In this document: positions 1 to 7,386 of the stretch, one piece after another
Layout: the number at the start of each line of letters is the position of its first letter
Numbering within the stretch: the stretch's first letter is position 1
NCBI GenBank assembly: GCA_035578005.1
Contig: DATJYK010000106.1
Span: 1-11,356, forward strand
DNA length: 11,356 nt
DNA from: Gp13-AA77 sp035578005
Lineage (GTDB): Bacteria > Acidobacteriota > Terriglobia > UBA7540
Direction: 5' to 3'
The notes under the pieces: generated by a model
What the model saw: only the letters and a program-made list of their open reading frames with translations
What the model was told of the DNA's origin: nothing
Databases searched by the model: none
Translations under genes and position numbers: made by a program

Positions 1-143
1 TACCCAGCCTGCGTGTGCCCCTGTCAACGCCTCGCCCGCATCCTTACGGCTGCTGGCGCATGACTCGGGGTCAGGGTGGATCGCTACTCCTTTCCTGTGA
101 GGCTCTTTCATCCTCAACTCCAGGTCGGTTTATCCCGGCGCTT
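1..143 (-). mobile_element. Edge of a group II intron-like element (partial, runs out of window)
   Basis: Read on the minus strand, this stretch contains words I associate with the 5' part of group II intron elements, upstream of their reverse transcriptase gene: CGCCGGGA, CCCGAGTCATGCG and GAGGCGTTGACAGGGGC, in that order. It can also be read as a short open frame from an ATG at 109-111, beginning MKEPHRKGVAIHPDPESC and still open at base 1, with GGAG six bases upstream of the ATG. Such frames are commonly annotated next to intron maturases but are probably structured RNA rather than protein. The maturase itself would lie outside the window, so this is recognition from memory of the motif order, not a demonstrated intron. 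The exact 5' boundary is not visible. Confidence 0.45.
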
Positions 144-149
144 TCTCTA

Positions 150-313
150 GGTTCGTTTTCGAACGCCAATTTGGCCCCTTTTTGACCATTATCCATATTT
201 GAATCTGCGGGTTAGGTGTTTTGGGTTCGTTTTTTCGACTCGTTTGGCAAATAGGCCCCCAGATCGCCATTAACATCCGCCGCAACAACACGATACAAGT
301 TTGGGTTCGTTTT
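150..313 (-). repeat. Three degenerate copies of an AAAACGAACC repeat
   Basis: The plus-strand word GGTTCGTTTT occurs at 150-159, 224-233 and 304-313, spaced 74 and 80 bases apart. The last two copies share a longer core, TTGGGTTCGTTTT. On the minus strand this reads AAAACGAACCCAA, which in one frame gives Lys-Thr-Asn-Pro. I recall similar KTNP or NEPK strings in spurious ORFs from Acidobacteria and Planctomycetes intergenic regions, so this is probably an interspersed intergenic repeat rather than coding sequence. The first copy also forms a small hairpin, GTTCG-TTTT-CGAAC, at 151-164. The sequence between copies is not obviously repeated. Confidence 0.5.
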
Positions 314-333
314 GCGCGATAGGGTGACCTCCC

Positions 334-377
334 GGGGGGGGTGCTTTGGTTGGCAGCAAACCAGGCTTCCCCCCCCC
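334..377. repeat. G8/C9 homopolymer hairpin
   Basis: Eight consecutive G at 334-341 face nine consecutive C at 369-377. An inner arm TGGTT (347-351) pairs with AACCA (359-363). The result is a long, very GC-rich hairpin with an internal bulge. No T tract follows on either strand, so it does not look like an intrinsic terminator. The remaining DNA from 378 to 607 shows no gene that I can support. Confidence 0.5.
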
Positions 378-607
378 GACTTCTCGCACCCCATAGCCCT
401 GAGGGGCACTGAGGAGTGCTCGCGGGCTCCGACCTCCAAAGACCTTCGACCTGCCCTGACTTGAACCATGGCGACTGCTCCCACTTTCACTCCATCAGAA
501 GACCGAAGGCGAGTAAAGGTATAGATCATTGCAAACGTTGCGAACGTTCCTAACAAACGGAACAATGTTTACAAAAGGAGGAAATCGCTTCCCCTGATCA
601 GGACGGC

Positions 608-3600
608 CTACTTGAATCGTTCTCCGGGACGGTAAGTGCGGCGAGCTTGGCGTTTGCGGTCGGCGCTCCAGGCGAAACGTGGGCGTTCGACGGTTACGGA
701 AAGAGGAAACTCCTGGCAGCGCCTGCGAATAACTTCGTGTTCCCCAGGGCTGAGACCGAGTCCCACCGCCACGACCTCATCGATTTCCTCCATGATCGCA
801 AGTACTCGATCCTGCGTTTTCTTCAAGCCCGACTCAAAGTCGCGGATCACTGCTGCCAGACGCGCACGCGCTCCGGGGTCCGCCGGAAGGGGTAGATTCT
901 CGATGGCCTCGCGGTCGAACTCTTCCTGCTCCGAAGCCAGGAGCGCCACCGGGAGAAGAGTCATCACGTCGGCGGAGGCATTGGACAGCTCGTACCCAGG
1001 AAGCGTGCTTCCATCCACTTGCGCCGCCGCAAGGTCTTCGCGATAAAGCGGGATGGCATCGTGAGGTGCTTGCACCCCCAGAAAACCTGCCTTCGTCAGA
1101 TCGGCTACGGTGGAGATCTCGTCGGCGTAGGCCTCCACCGCGCTCTTCCGCACAGTCGCAGAAAGCTGAGTGGCTTCAAACGCCAGGTCGTGAAGCTTTC
1201 TCGACGTCTGCGGTGTAAGCGCCGGCATACGTAGCGCCTTAATTGCGCGCGGGAACCACGTGGTCCGGCGGCGCAGCAGGATAGCAGAGCGCAGCGTGAG
1301 AAAGGCATAGTACCGCGAGACGCGCGAATTGATGATCGCTGCCAGGCAGTAGGCACTGAACTTTTTCGGAACCACCACGATCACGCTATTGTTGGCCACT
1401 ACCGAGAGAGGATCGGCAACCGCCGCCGCCAAAGTAACGTAAATCTCAGGTATGAGGCAGCAGAGTACATCGCTTGGAGACCCGGTTGCGAGTTTGTGCG
1501 GCGTCTTGTAATCCTGTCGGCCAAGCCCGGTGTCGTCCGTGAGTCCGCGGTTCGCTTGGTAGAAATCGAGTTCTCCCCAAATCGAAGCGTCCTCGGCACT
1601 CTGAATCTTCCCTAGGTCAGCGTACTCATCGACTTCGTCTGAAACGCGAAACGCCCCGATATGCTGGCCCTTAACAAATGGCGCCTCGTTATTTTCGGCC
1701 TTACGATCAATCGGGCGGAGAAACTTAGCGTTGTTTCCGGCTTTGACCGCGAACCCACAGCGAGCCACATCTTCGGCTTCAAACGTCGGGCGCGACCTAA
1801 GTTTCTCCAGAATGGGCAGGTCAGCCGCGGCAACCTCCAGGCACCAATCCCCGAACGGACTCAGGGTCGTCCAGTCGGAAAAAGGCAGGTACGACGATTT
1901 TGAGGCCAGAAATGGGGGATCGTTGAGGCAGCGGCGAACCTCCGCCAGGCTCGACAGCCCGCGCACAAGCTTGAGACGGTGGTCAATGGCGGGCGCCTTC
2001 TTTCTAATGAAGATCAGCATGGGAACAATATCAGCACCAGGAAAAACTTCTTTGGCGCACCATTCAAGCGATACCAGTTCCGTGATCTCGTATTCCTTCA
2101 GAACGTTGCGAAGGTAGGCCGCCATCTGGGTATTGGCCACTCCGACAGGCGCTACCATCCCAATTCGGGCGTCTTCCGTCGCCAAGTACTTTACGGCCAC
2201 GTAAAGGAAGAACACCGAAAGGTCCGTATTGCGAATGGCGAGGGAGGGAAACAGGCTGCGCAAAACTGCACGGTCGGGCTCCGGCAGCCGCTCGTTGCGA
2301 ACAAACGGCGGATTTCCCACGATGTAGTGGAACCGTTCAATTTCTTCAGGGGCCAAGTCCTTCGAATCGGCCGCGAGGTCCGCTTCGCTGGAATCCGGCA
2401 CCCCAAAGGTGAGCGAGTTCCGGACGCCGACATCAAACGGTGCAATCTCGTACTCGGGATTCGTCGACTTGGCCGCAAGATAGACATCGAGAATGGTAAA
2501 CACTAAGCTTAGGTGGGACAGAAAGGCAGAAAAGGGGTTAATGTCCTGTCCGCGGACAGAGTTTCGAATTAGATCGATCTTGTTCTGGGCGGAGAGATGC
2601 GCCCCAGCGCGCAAGAGGGGTTGCACAGCACGAACGCCAAAAGTGAATGATCCGCAAGAGGGATCGAGAATGCGCTTCTGCATGATGTCGGGGTCGCTGG
2701 CATAACCGCACTCCGAGAGGATGAAGTCCACCACCTCGACGGGCGTATAGTATTCACCCAGGCGCCGCCGCTCTATTCGCGGGCGAAAATACTGGTAGAT
2801 GGAGCCAAGCACGTCGCGGTTGATCTCGCGGAAGTTGAAGGCATTCAGACGGAACAGGATACGTTCCAGAATGTCGTGAAGCTTTCCATCTGACTTTCCA
2901 AACCAGTCGAAAACCGTCGGCTCAAAAAGGCCCAGGTAGATATGCCGGACGTCTTTGAAAGCGACCTCCAAGAGGTCTTGGTAGTGCTCTTTGATGTTCT
3001 CAACGAAGCTGCGCCAGACGGCGATACCGGAATTTGAAATTTTACGCGTCGTCAGGCCGGTATCTTCGCAGATGCGCACAAAGAAAAGGCGGCTGAGGGC
3101 CACATAGGCGGTGTTGGTGCAGAAAATGTCCTCGAAATTCTCTTCCTTTTCAGTACCGGCGTAGGTCTGATCGTGCCTGAAGCGATCATAATCGCGTTCG
3201 AAGATTTGAAAGGCGAGCTCGTGCCGGGCGCGGAGCGTGAGCATCCGATACCGGAGCCTTGCCCTGGCTTTCACGGCGCCGGAACCGGCGTCGTCAAACC
3301 TTTGCTGAAGATCGGCAACGGCTTTCTGAGCCTCTTCGTATTCGGCGCGGAGCTGGCCGAACCGAAAGCTGCAATACTCCTTTAGCTTTTCAATCGCTTG
3401 CTCGAAGACGGAGTGTAGCTGCGGCAGCGTCTCGGGTGTCAGCCGAATATGGCCGCTTTTCAGTTTGCCTTCCCGGAAGGCCTCGAACTGCCGCCGCTCA
3501 AGCGACGCGGCGTAGCTCACCAGATGGAGGCGCTCGCGAAAAACTACGCCACTCAACGGAAATTGCCTTCCCGACTTCGGGTCAAGCAAGGCGTCGTCTT

Positions 3601-3976
3601 CAATATGAAGCGCCTCGACAATTTGTCCGTCCAGATCGCAAACATAGAACGTGTACGGGGCGCAGAGCATCACGTAATACGTCTCAGGGCCGATGTAGCC
3701 GTGCTCCAGAACCTGCTCGTGCCAGATTCTTGCTCTTCGAGCGTCGGCGCGGATTTCCGCGTCGTCGAGCTTGGCTTCGACGACCACCCACTCCGAGCCA
3801 TCCTCCTGCGAATAAAGCCGTACATCCGGGATGCCGTGTTTACCCGATTTGTTGATCACTCGTTGTTTGGGCGGATAGCCCAGAAGTGCGCCGAAAACGT
3901 GGGTTGCGAGCGGCGTATAGAAGCCAATCTCGCTTTCCACGGACTTGACTTCTGTCATGTAGCTCTTGAGGGACAT
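608..3976 (-). CDS. Type IIG restriction-modification enzyme (PD-ExK nuclease fused to N6-adenine methyltransferase)
   Basis: This 1122-residue protein combines cleavage, methylation and probably DNA recognition in one chain. The N-terminus has a PD-(D/E)xK nuclease signature: D51 in GIPDVRLY, then E67-A-K69 in VVVEAKLDD. A helical linker spans about 180-400. The methylase begins with GEYYTPVEVVDFIL (407-420). Its AdoMet motif is ILDPSCGSFTFG (436-447) and its catalytic motif IV is GNPPF (554-558), typical of N6-adenine methylases of the Eco57I/MmeI type. The region after about 730, including AGNNAKF and INSRVSRYY, resembles a TaqI-like specificity domain. No helicase motifs, separate S subunit or second methylase are visible, so it should act alone. 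Motif I has Phe at 444 where Gly is usual. The chosen start has no strong Shine-Dalgarno; Met7 (AAGAG six bases upstream) is an alternative. The recognition sequence cannot be predicted. Confidence 0.88.
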   Translation of the reverse strand: MSLKSYMTEVKSVESEIGFYTPLATHVFGALLGYPPKQRVINKSGKHGIPDVRLYSQEDGSEWVVVEAKLDDAEIRADARRARIWHEQVLEHGYIGPETYYVMLCAPYTFYVCDLDGQIVEALHIEDDALLDPKSGRQFPLSGVVFRERLHLVSYAASLERRQFEAFREGKLKSGHIRLTPETLPQLHSVFEQAIEKLKEYCSFRFGQLRAEYEEAQKAVADLQQRFDDAGSGAVKARARLRYRMLTLRARHELAFQIFERDYDRFRHDQTYAGTEKEENFEDIFCTNTAYVALSRLFFVRICEDTGLTTRKISNSGIAVWRSFVENIKEHYQDLLEVAFKDVRHIYLGLFEPTVFDWFGKSDGKLHDILERILFRLNAFNFREINRDVLGSIYQYFRPRIERRRLGEYYTPVEVVDFILSECGYASDPDIMQKRILDPSCGSFTFGVRAVQPLLRAGAHLSAQNKIDLIRNSVRGQDINPFSAFLSHLSLVFTILDVYLAAKSTNPEYEIAPFDVGVRNSLTFGVPDSSEADLAADSKDLAPEEIERFHYIVGNPPFVRNERLPEPDRAVLRSLFPSLAIRNTDLSVFFLYVAVKYLATEDARIGMVAPVGVANTQMAAYLRNVLKEYEITELVSLEWCAKEVFPGADIVPMLIFIRKKAPAIDHRLKLVRGLSSLAEVRRCLNDPPFLASKSSYLPFSDWTTLSPFGDWCLEVAAADLPILEKLRSRPTFEAEDVARCGFAVKAGNNAKFLRPIDRKAENNEAPFVKGQHIGAFRVSDEVDEYADLGKIQSAEDASIWGELDFYQANRGLTDDTGLGRQDYKTPHKLATGSPSDVLCCLIPEIYVTLAAAVADPLSVVANNSVIVVVPKKFSAYCLAAIINSRVSRYYAFLTLRSAILLRRRTTWFPRAIKALRMPALTPQTSRKLHDLAFEATQLSATVRKSAVEAYADEISTVADLTKAGFLGVQAPHDAIPLYREDLAAAQVDGSTLPGYELSNASADVMTLLPVALLASEQEEFDREAIENLPLPADPGARARLAAVIRDFESGLKKTQDRVLAIMEEIDEVVAVGLGLSPGEHEVIRRRCQEFPLSVTVERPRFAWSADRKRQARRTYRPGERFK

Positions 3977-4279
3977 ACGTCACGTGAAGGACAATTCATG
4001 TTAGGCGGGACTCCGCCCGCGAGCAAGATGAACTTTGGCAGTGACCGTGGCGACGGCGCGTTCGGGTCCGCGGCTTTTCGACAAGCACAGAAGAGGAAAC
4101 CTGCGCGTGACCTGGCGGCCGGGAAGTGTAGCAAAAAGCTGGGCAGGAAGGTGAGAAATGGCAGCTCTCGACAGGTCACAATGCCAGCAGGTTCAAGCGG
4201 TTCTGGAATTTACACATCGCAGAGCACGGAAGCACCGGCCCCCCCATCCGTAGATGCGCATTCTGTTCGCGGGTGACGC
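3977..4279. other. Intergenic region between the restriction enzyme and the kinase operon
   Basis: About 300 bases hold no gene that I can support. A small hairpin, GGCGG-GACT-CCGCC, lies at 4004-4017, about 28 bases upstream of the restriction-modification start, and resembles short REP-like hairpins elsewhere in the window. On the minus strand a weak five-pair stem (AGCTG/CAGCT with a 20-base loop) is followed by TTTTT around 4134-4168. That could end transcription from the kinase operon, but it is a poor terminator. I found no convincing -35/-10 pair for the restriction-modification gene. Confidence 0.4.
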
Positions 4280-4363
4280 CTATGTCGAGGCGCGCGACTG
4301 ACTTTTGGCCACAAAATCAAGCACCGCTGCGATCTGCTCCCGCGTCACGTCGAATTGCTCCAT
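4280..4363 (-). pseudogene. Possible DUF433-like antitoxin C-terminal remnant
   Basis: Directly downstream of the kinase, and overlapping it if extended upstream in another frame, is a 27-codon open frame beginning MEQFDVTREQIAAVLDFVAK and ending at TAG. Its pattern of acid-hydrophobic-Thr-Arg-Glu-Gln followed by an amphipathic helix resembles the C-terminal helix of DUF433 (VapB45-type antitoxin) proteins. The N-terminal part of such a protein would have to lie inside the kinase coding region, and I see nothing like it there. It is therefore best read as a leftover fragment. It could also be chance, because the evidence is one short helix-like motif. Confidence 0.3.
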
Positions 4364-4371
4364 CGCTGGCT

Positions 4372-6300
4372 TTAGCGCCGTCCCAAAAACTTTTCCAGCG
4401 TTTCGATTTCGGGTTCGGCGAGATCCAGGTATCTCTTGGTGCTCTTGGCGTCCTGATTTTGAAAGGCCGATTGCGCCTTGCCCATGTAAGTATCCATGCG
4501 CTGCTCGGCCGCCGAGATGTCTCCTCGCAGGTTCAGGCCTTGCTGGCTCTGTTCGCGCCTTATGGTTTCCACACTGTCCTTGGCGGCTGCGGCACGGCTG
4601 GTGAGCTGGTCCATCTGATGTTCCAGTTCATCCATTACCGCCGAATCCGCTGCCGTGGCTTGACTGCCGGCACCGCCGGCTTGCTGCACCCCTGCTTGCG
4701 ATTGTCCGGATTGTGTTGAGCCGGCAGAGGATGGAGTGGAAGGCTGCTCGCTTGCCTGAACCTGGTTGCCTGAGGATCGCCCTTGCGAAGGCGAGTTGGA
4801 AGGGTGGTGCTGCCCGCTGTTCTCCGTCGCGGTTGCCTTGGCCTGCCCATGTCCGGAGTCGCCAGACGGCGCATTTGCCGCCGAAGCGGAATTCGAGTCT
4901 GAACTGGACGGCGGGGTGGACGGCTGACTTTCAACGGCGTTTGCCGCTGGCTGTTGCGAGCTCGTCGCAGTCGCGGTCGCGCTTGAACCCGAGTTGGTCG
5001 GCGGTTGGCTTCCATCCCCACCGGCATTAGCCGGACTGGCGGGCGCGCTGGTTGCGGGACTGGCCGGCTGCTGTGTGCTCTGAGACGCTTGTCCGCTGGC
5101 CCGAGCTTTCTCCCATCGCGGCACGTACACACCGGCAGCTACTAGCACCGCCAAGACCACAAGTGCGCCCAGCGTCATATAAAAACCCCGATAACCCCCT
5201 GGTTTGGCAGAGTCGGGGAGAGGCTGCGGCACCCCCTGAGGCCCCGGTTGCGCGACGGCAGGTGCTGTGCCAGATATTGTACTGGGCGGCGTCCCTATGG
5301 CCGCCGGAACGGGCGCCTCAGCTTGCGCCTGAACAGATGGCTGAACAGGGGCCGCTGCCGGTTCGGCCACTGGGCTTGCGGCGCTCCGAGGCGGAAGGTG
5401 GTCTTGAAAAACCGCCGTGGCCCCGACCGCAGGGGGTGGCGAAACCGGCGCCACGGCAACGTCACTGCGTTTTCGCAAGCCTTCTGCCACGTTCTTAAGG
5501 GCGTTGCGGAAGGCGTCCGCTGATTGGAAGCGCTGTGCCGGGTCCTTGGCCAAGCCCATCAAGATGACTTCGTTCAACGTGAACGGCAAGCTGGGTTGCA
5601 ACTCGATGGGAGGTGTGGGCGCCTGTTGAAGGTGGGCCGACATCAGCGAATAGTTGCTGTCCGCTTGGAACGGCTTGCGGCCGGTGACCAGCTCGTAAAG
5701 CGACACGGCCACGGAATACAAGTCCGAACGGGCGTCAACGCCCTCGCCCTTCACCTGTTCGGGCGACATGTAGTACAGCGAGCCCAGGGTGGTTCCCGTC
5801 ATGGTCGTACCGCGGTCCTGGCCTGAGCGCGCGATACCGAAATCCATGAGCTTTACCAGGCCTTGCGGCGTCAGCATCATGTTGGCGGGCTTGATGTCGC
5901 GATGAATGACGTGCTGCCGGTGGGCGTAACTCAAGGCCACCAGCACCTGGTCAATGTAGTCCACCGCGTCGGCGGGCGGAATGGGCCCCTGCTCCACTCG
6001 AGCAGCCAGCGTGGTGCCCTCCACGAACTCCATGATCATCACCAGTTGATTGCCAAGGGTGAGAGCGGTGCGCAGGGAGGCGATGTTGGGATGATTCAGG
6101 CTGGCCAGCAGCTTGATCTCGCGAAGAAAGCGGTCTGCCAGCTCTTTTTGGCCGGCGAGGTCCGGCAGAAGGATCTTCATAGCCTCGATGCGGTCCGAAA
6201 TAACGTTCCGCACCTTGAAGACCTTGCCCATGCCACCGGCGCCGAGCACCCCAAGGATTTCATAGTCGCCGATGCGGTGGACCGTCTCTTCCGGGCTCAT
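4372..6300 (-). CDS. Transmembrane Ser/Thr protein kinase with stalk and C-terminal helical domain
   Basis: This is a 642-residue PknB/Hanks-type kinase. All core motifs are present: glycine loop LGAGGMGKVF (19-28), Lys42 in EAMKIL, likely helix C Glu61, HRDIKPAN (133-140), DFG (153-155) and SPE (179-181). The activation loop is Thr-rich (GTTMTGTTLGS, 164-174), so autophosphorylation is likely. A Pro/Ala-rich linker follows. One membrane helix lies at about 372-393 (TLGALVVLAVLVAAG). Outside the membrane come a Ser/Thr/Gln/Pro/Ala-rich stalk (about 400-550) and a charged, probably helical segment (555-640) that I do not recognise. It has none of the common PASTA, WD40 or TPR sensor domains. 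The start has GGAAGG seven bases upstream (6308-6313). The gene lies 47 bases after a CsgG-family gene on the same strand and is probably co-transcribed with it, so the kinase may respond to that secreted partner. Confidence 0.92.
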   Translation of the reverse strand: MSPEETVHRIGDYEILGVLGAGGMGKVFKVRNVISDRIEAMKILLPDLAGQKELADRFLREIKLLASLNHPNIASLRTALTLGNQLVMIMEFVEGTTLAARVEQGPIPPADAVDYIDQVLVALSYAHRQHVIHRDIKPANMMLTPQGLVKLMDFGIARSGQDRGTTMTGTTLGSLYYMSPEQVKGEGVDARSDLYSVAVSLYELVTGRKPFQADSNYSLMSAHLQQAPTPPIELQPSLPFTLNEVILMGLAKDPAQRFQSADAFRNALKNVAEGLRKRSDVAVAPVSPPPAVGATAVFQDHLPPRSAASPVAEPAAAPVQPSVQAQAEAPVPAAIGTPPSTISGTAPAVAQPGPQGVPQPLPDSAKPGGYRGFYMTLGALVVLAVLVAAGVYVPRWEKARASGQASQSTQQPASPATSAPASPANAGGDGSQPPTNSGSSATATATSSQQPAANAVESQPSTPPSSSDSNSASAANAPSGDSGHGQAKATATENSGQHHPSNSPSQGRSSGNQVQASEQPSTPSSAGSTQSGQSQAGVQQAGGAGSQATAADSAVMDELEHQMDQLTSRAAAAKDSVETIRREQSQQGLNLRGDISAAEQRMDTYMGKAQSAFQNQDAKSTKRYLDLAEPEIETLEKFLGRR

Positions 6301-6346
6301 GGATGCACCTTCCCGTTCCGTTCAACTGGCTGCGGAGGCGGCTGAT

Positions 6347-7312
6347 TTATTGGCTTTTGGCAACGTCACCGACCTTGGGCGGAGTGCTGCCATTGAAGGT
6401 GGCCGTGGCCGAACCATCGTCCACTTCAGTAACGGTCGCCGTTCCAAGTTCGCTGGTTATGGTTTTGATCACAGCTCCCGTAGTGGGATCCTTCACATCT
6501 TTCACCTTGCGGGAGATGTTGATTTGGTCTCCAACCTTGACGCCCGACTTGCTTCCGACGTTTAGAACCAGCGTATTGCCGGTGACGTCCGCAACCAGAC
6601 CTGAGTAGGACGCCTTGACCGTGGGAAGGGAGCTTGCTTTGTCATCAAGCTGCTGACCCATGTTAGCGACGGCTGCATTCACCGCTTCACCGAGAATCGT
6701 GTTGGCAAAATTACTGCTGCCCATATCCAAAGCACCACCGCCGCCGCCGCCCCCGCCGCCCCCGGCGCCACCCACTGCGAATCCACTGCGCTTGGACTCT
6801 CCGGTTCCCGTAACCACGGCGAGAATTTCGGCGGTGTCCGCATCCACCATCTTGGCGGTCACATTCACCACGGCCTTGGAGTCATTCTTGTGCAGTCCGC
6901 CAAGGCCGAACTTTCCTAGACCGTAGGCCCCCGCCCCGGCCCCGACGTGTTTGTCATCGCGCCCAAACTGGGTAATGCTGCCGACAATGATGCAACTCAC
7001 GCCCAGGATATGACCGATCTTGGCCGCGGTGGCGGGGTCCACTCGGTCGCTGTTCGAGAAGTTTTGCTCTTTCAGGATCTTGTCCATGGTGTTGCGGTCA
7101 ACCACCCGGTATTTGCCGTCTTGAACAAGCTTTTCCTCGAGCAGGAGCGAAATGCCCTTGCCCACGTCCTGGTCGGTGCCAAAGTAAGCTTGTACGGCGT
7201 TTCTCACCGTGCCGTAATCAAAATCCAGGACGGCTACCCTTTTTTTATCCTGGGCAAAGGCCGTAGAACCGAGAAAGACGAAAACCATTAACACGCGAAA
7301 AGTTCGAGACAT
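6347..7312 (-). CDS. CsgG-family secreted protein with polyglycine tract
   Basis: This 321-residue protein starts at the ATG at 7310-7312, chosen over an upstream in-frame ATG at 7369 because GGGGAGGA lies just before it and the signal peptide then begins at residue 1. The signal peptide MSRTFRVLMVFVFLGSTAFA is followed by Gln, not a lipobox Cys, so unlike Escherichia CsgG it should not be a lipoprotein. The CsgG core is clear: RVAVLDFDYG (25-34), KYRVVDRNTMDKIL (67-80), ILGVSCIIVGSITQF (102-116) and VVNVTAKMVDADTAEIL (148-164). Gly-rich stretches lie at about 124-139 and 181-193, the second an almost pure glycine run. By alignment from memory these sit where CsgG has its two transmembrane hairpins. 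Residues 236-320 resemble a FlgT C-terminal-like beta domain. It is probably the first gene of an operon with the kinase. Export or assembly of an envelope component, or ligand presentation to the kinase, are possible roles. Confidence 0.85.
   Translation of the reverse strand: MSRTFRVLMVFVFLGSTAFAQDKKRVAVLDFDYGTVRNAVQAYFGTDQDVGKGISLLLEEKLVQDGKYRVVDRNTMDKILKEQNFSNSDRVDPATAAKIGHILGVSCIIVGSITQFGRDDKHVGAGAGAYGLGKFGLGGLHKNDSKAVVNVTAKMVDADTAEILAVVTGTGESKRSGFAVGGAGGGGGGGGGGALDMGSSNFANTILGEAVNAAVANMGQQLDDKASSLPTVKASYSGLVADVTGNTLVLNVGSKSGVKVGDQINISRKVKDVKDPTTGAVIKTITSELGTATVTEVDDGSATATFNGSTPPKVGDVAKSQ
6734..6772 (-). repeat. Imperfect GGN triplet repeat encoding polyglycine
   Basis: On the plus strand this is a run of CCG/CCC/CCA-like triplets. 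Read on the minus strand it encodes 13 residues that are all Gly except one Ala (residues 181-193 of the CsgG-family protein). Triplet runs of this kind can expand or contract by slippage, so the length may vary between strains. Confidence 0.75.
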
Positions 7313-7318
7313 CGGCGG

Positions 7319-7326
7319 TCCTCCCC
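7319..7326 (-). promoter_or_regulatory. Ribosome binding site fixing the CsgG-family start
   Basis: The minus strand reads GGGGAGGA, about six bases before the ATG at 7310-7312. This strong Shine-Dalgarno match favours that start over the longer in-frame reading from 7369, whose extra 19 residues would hide the signal peptide. Confidence 0.8.
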
Positions 7327-7345
7327 TTACTGTTTGTCGGATTCG

Positions 7346-7378
7346 GCTGGAGGCTGAAACTCCCAACATTGCTCCAGC
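7346..7378 (-). promoter_or_regulatory. Inverted repeat in the leader of the CsgG-kinase operon
   Basis: GCTGGAG (7346-7352) and CTCCAGC (7372-7378) form a perfect 7-base inverted repeat with a 19-base spacer, just downstream of the predicted transcription start. It could be a leader hairpin in the mRNA or a repressor operator. There is no T tract, so it does not look like a terminator. Confidence 0.4.
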
Positions 7379-7386
7379 ATCAGCGC

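Noticed and set aside
212..565. 117-residue minus-strand open frame
   Set aside because: It runs through the AAAACGAACC repeats and the G8/C9 hairpin, has no recognisable domain and no convincing ribosome binding site.
3955..4179. 74-residue minus-strand open frame upstream of the restriction enzyme
   Set aside because: Overlaps the restriction gene start in another frame and has a low-complexity, motif-free sequence.
3449..4276. 275-residue plus-strand open frame
   Set aside because: Mostly antisense to the nuclease end of the restriction-modification gene, which has strong family motifs; this frame shows none.
6660..6926. Plus-strand frame with a polyproline run
   Set aside because: It is the antisense of the polyglycine tract of the CsgG-family gene.
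7313..7369. Longer start for the CsgG-family protein
   Set aside because: It adds 19 residues before a clear signal peptide and translates through the Shine-Dalgarno sequence.
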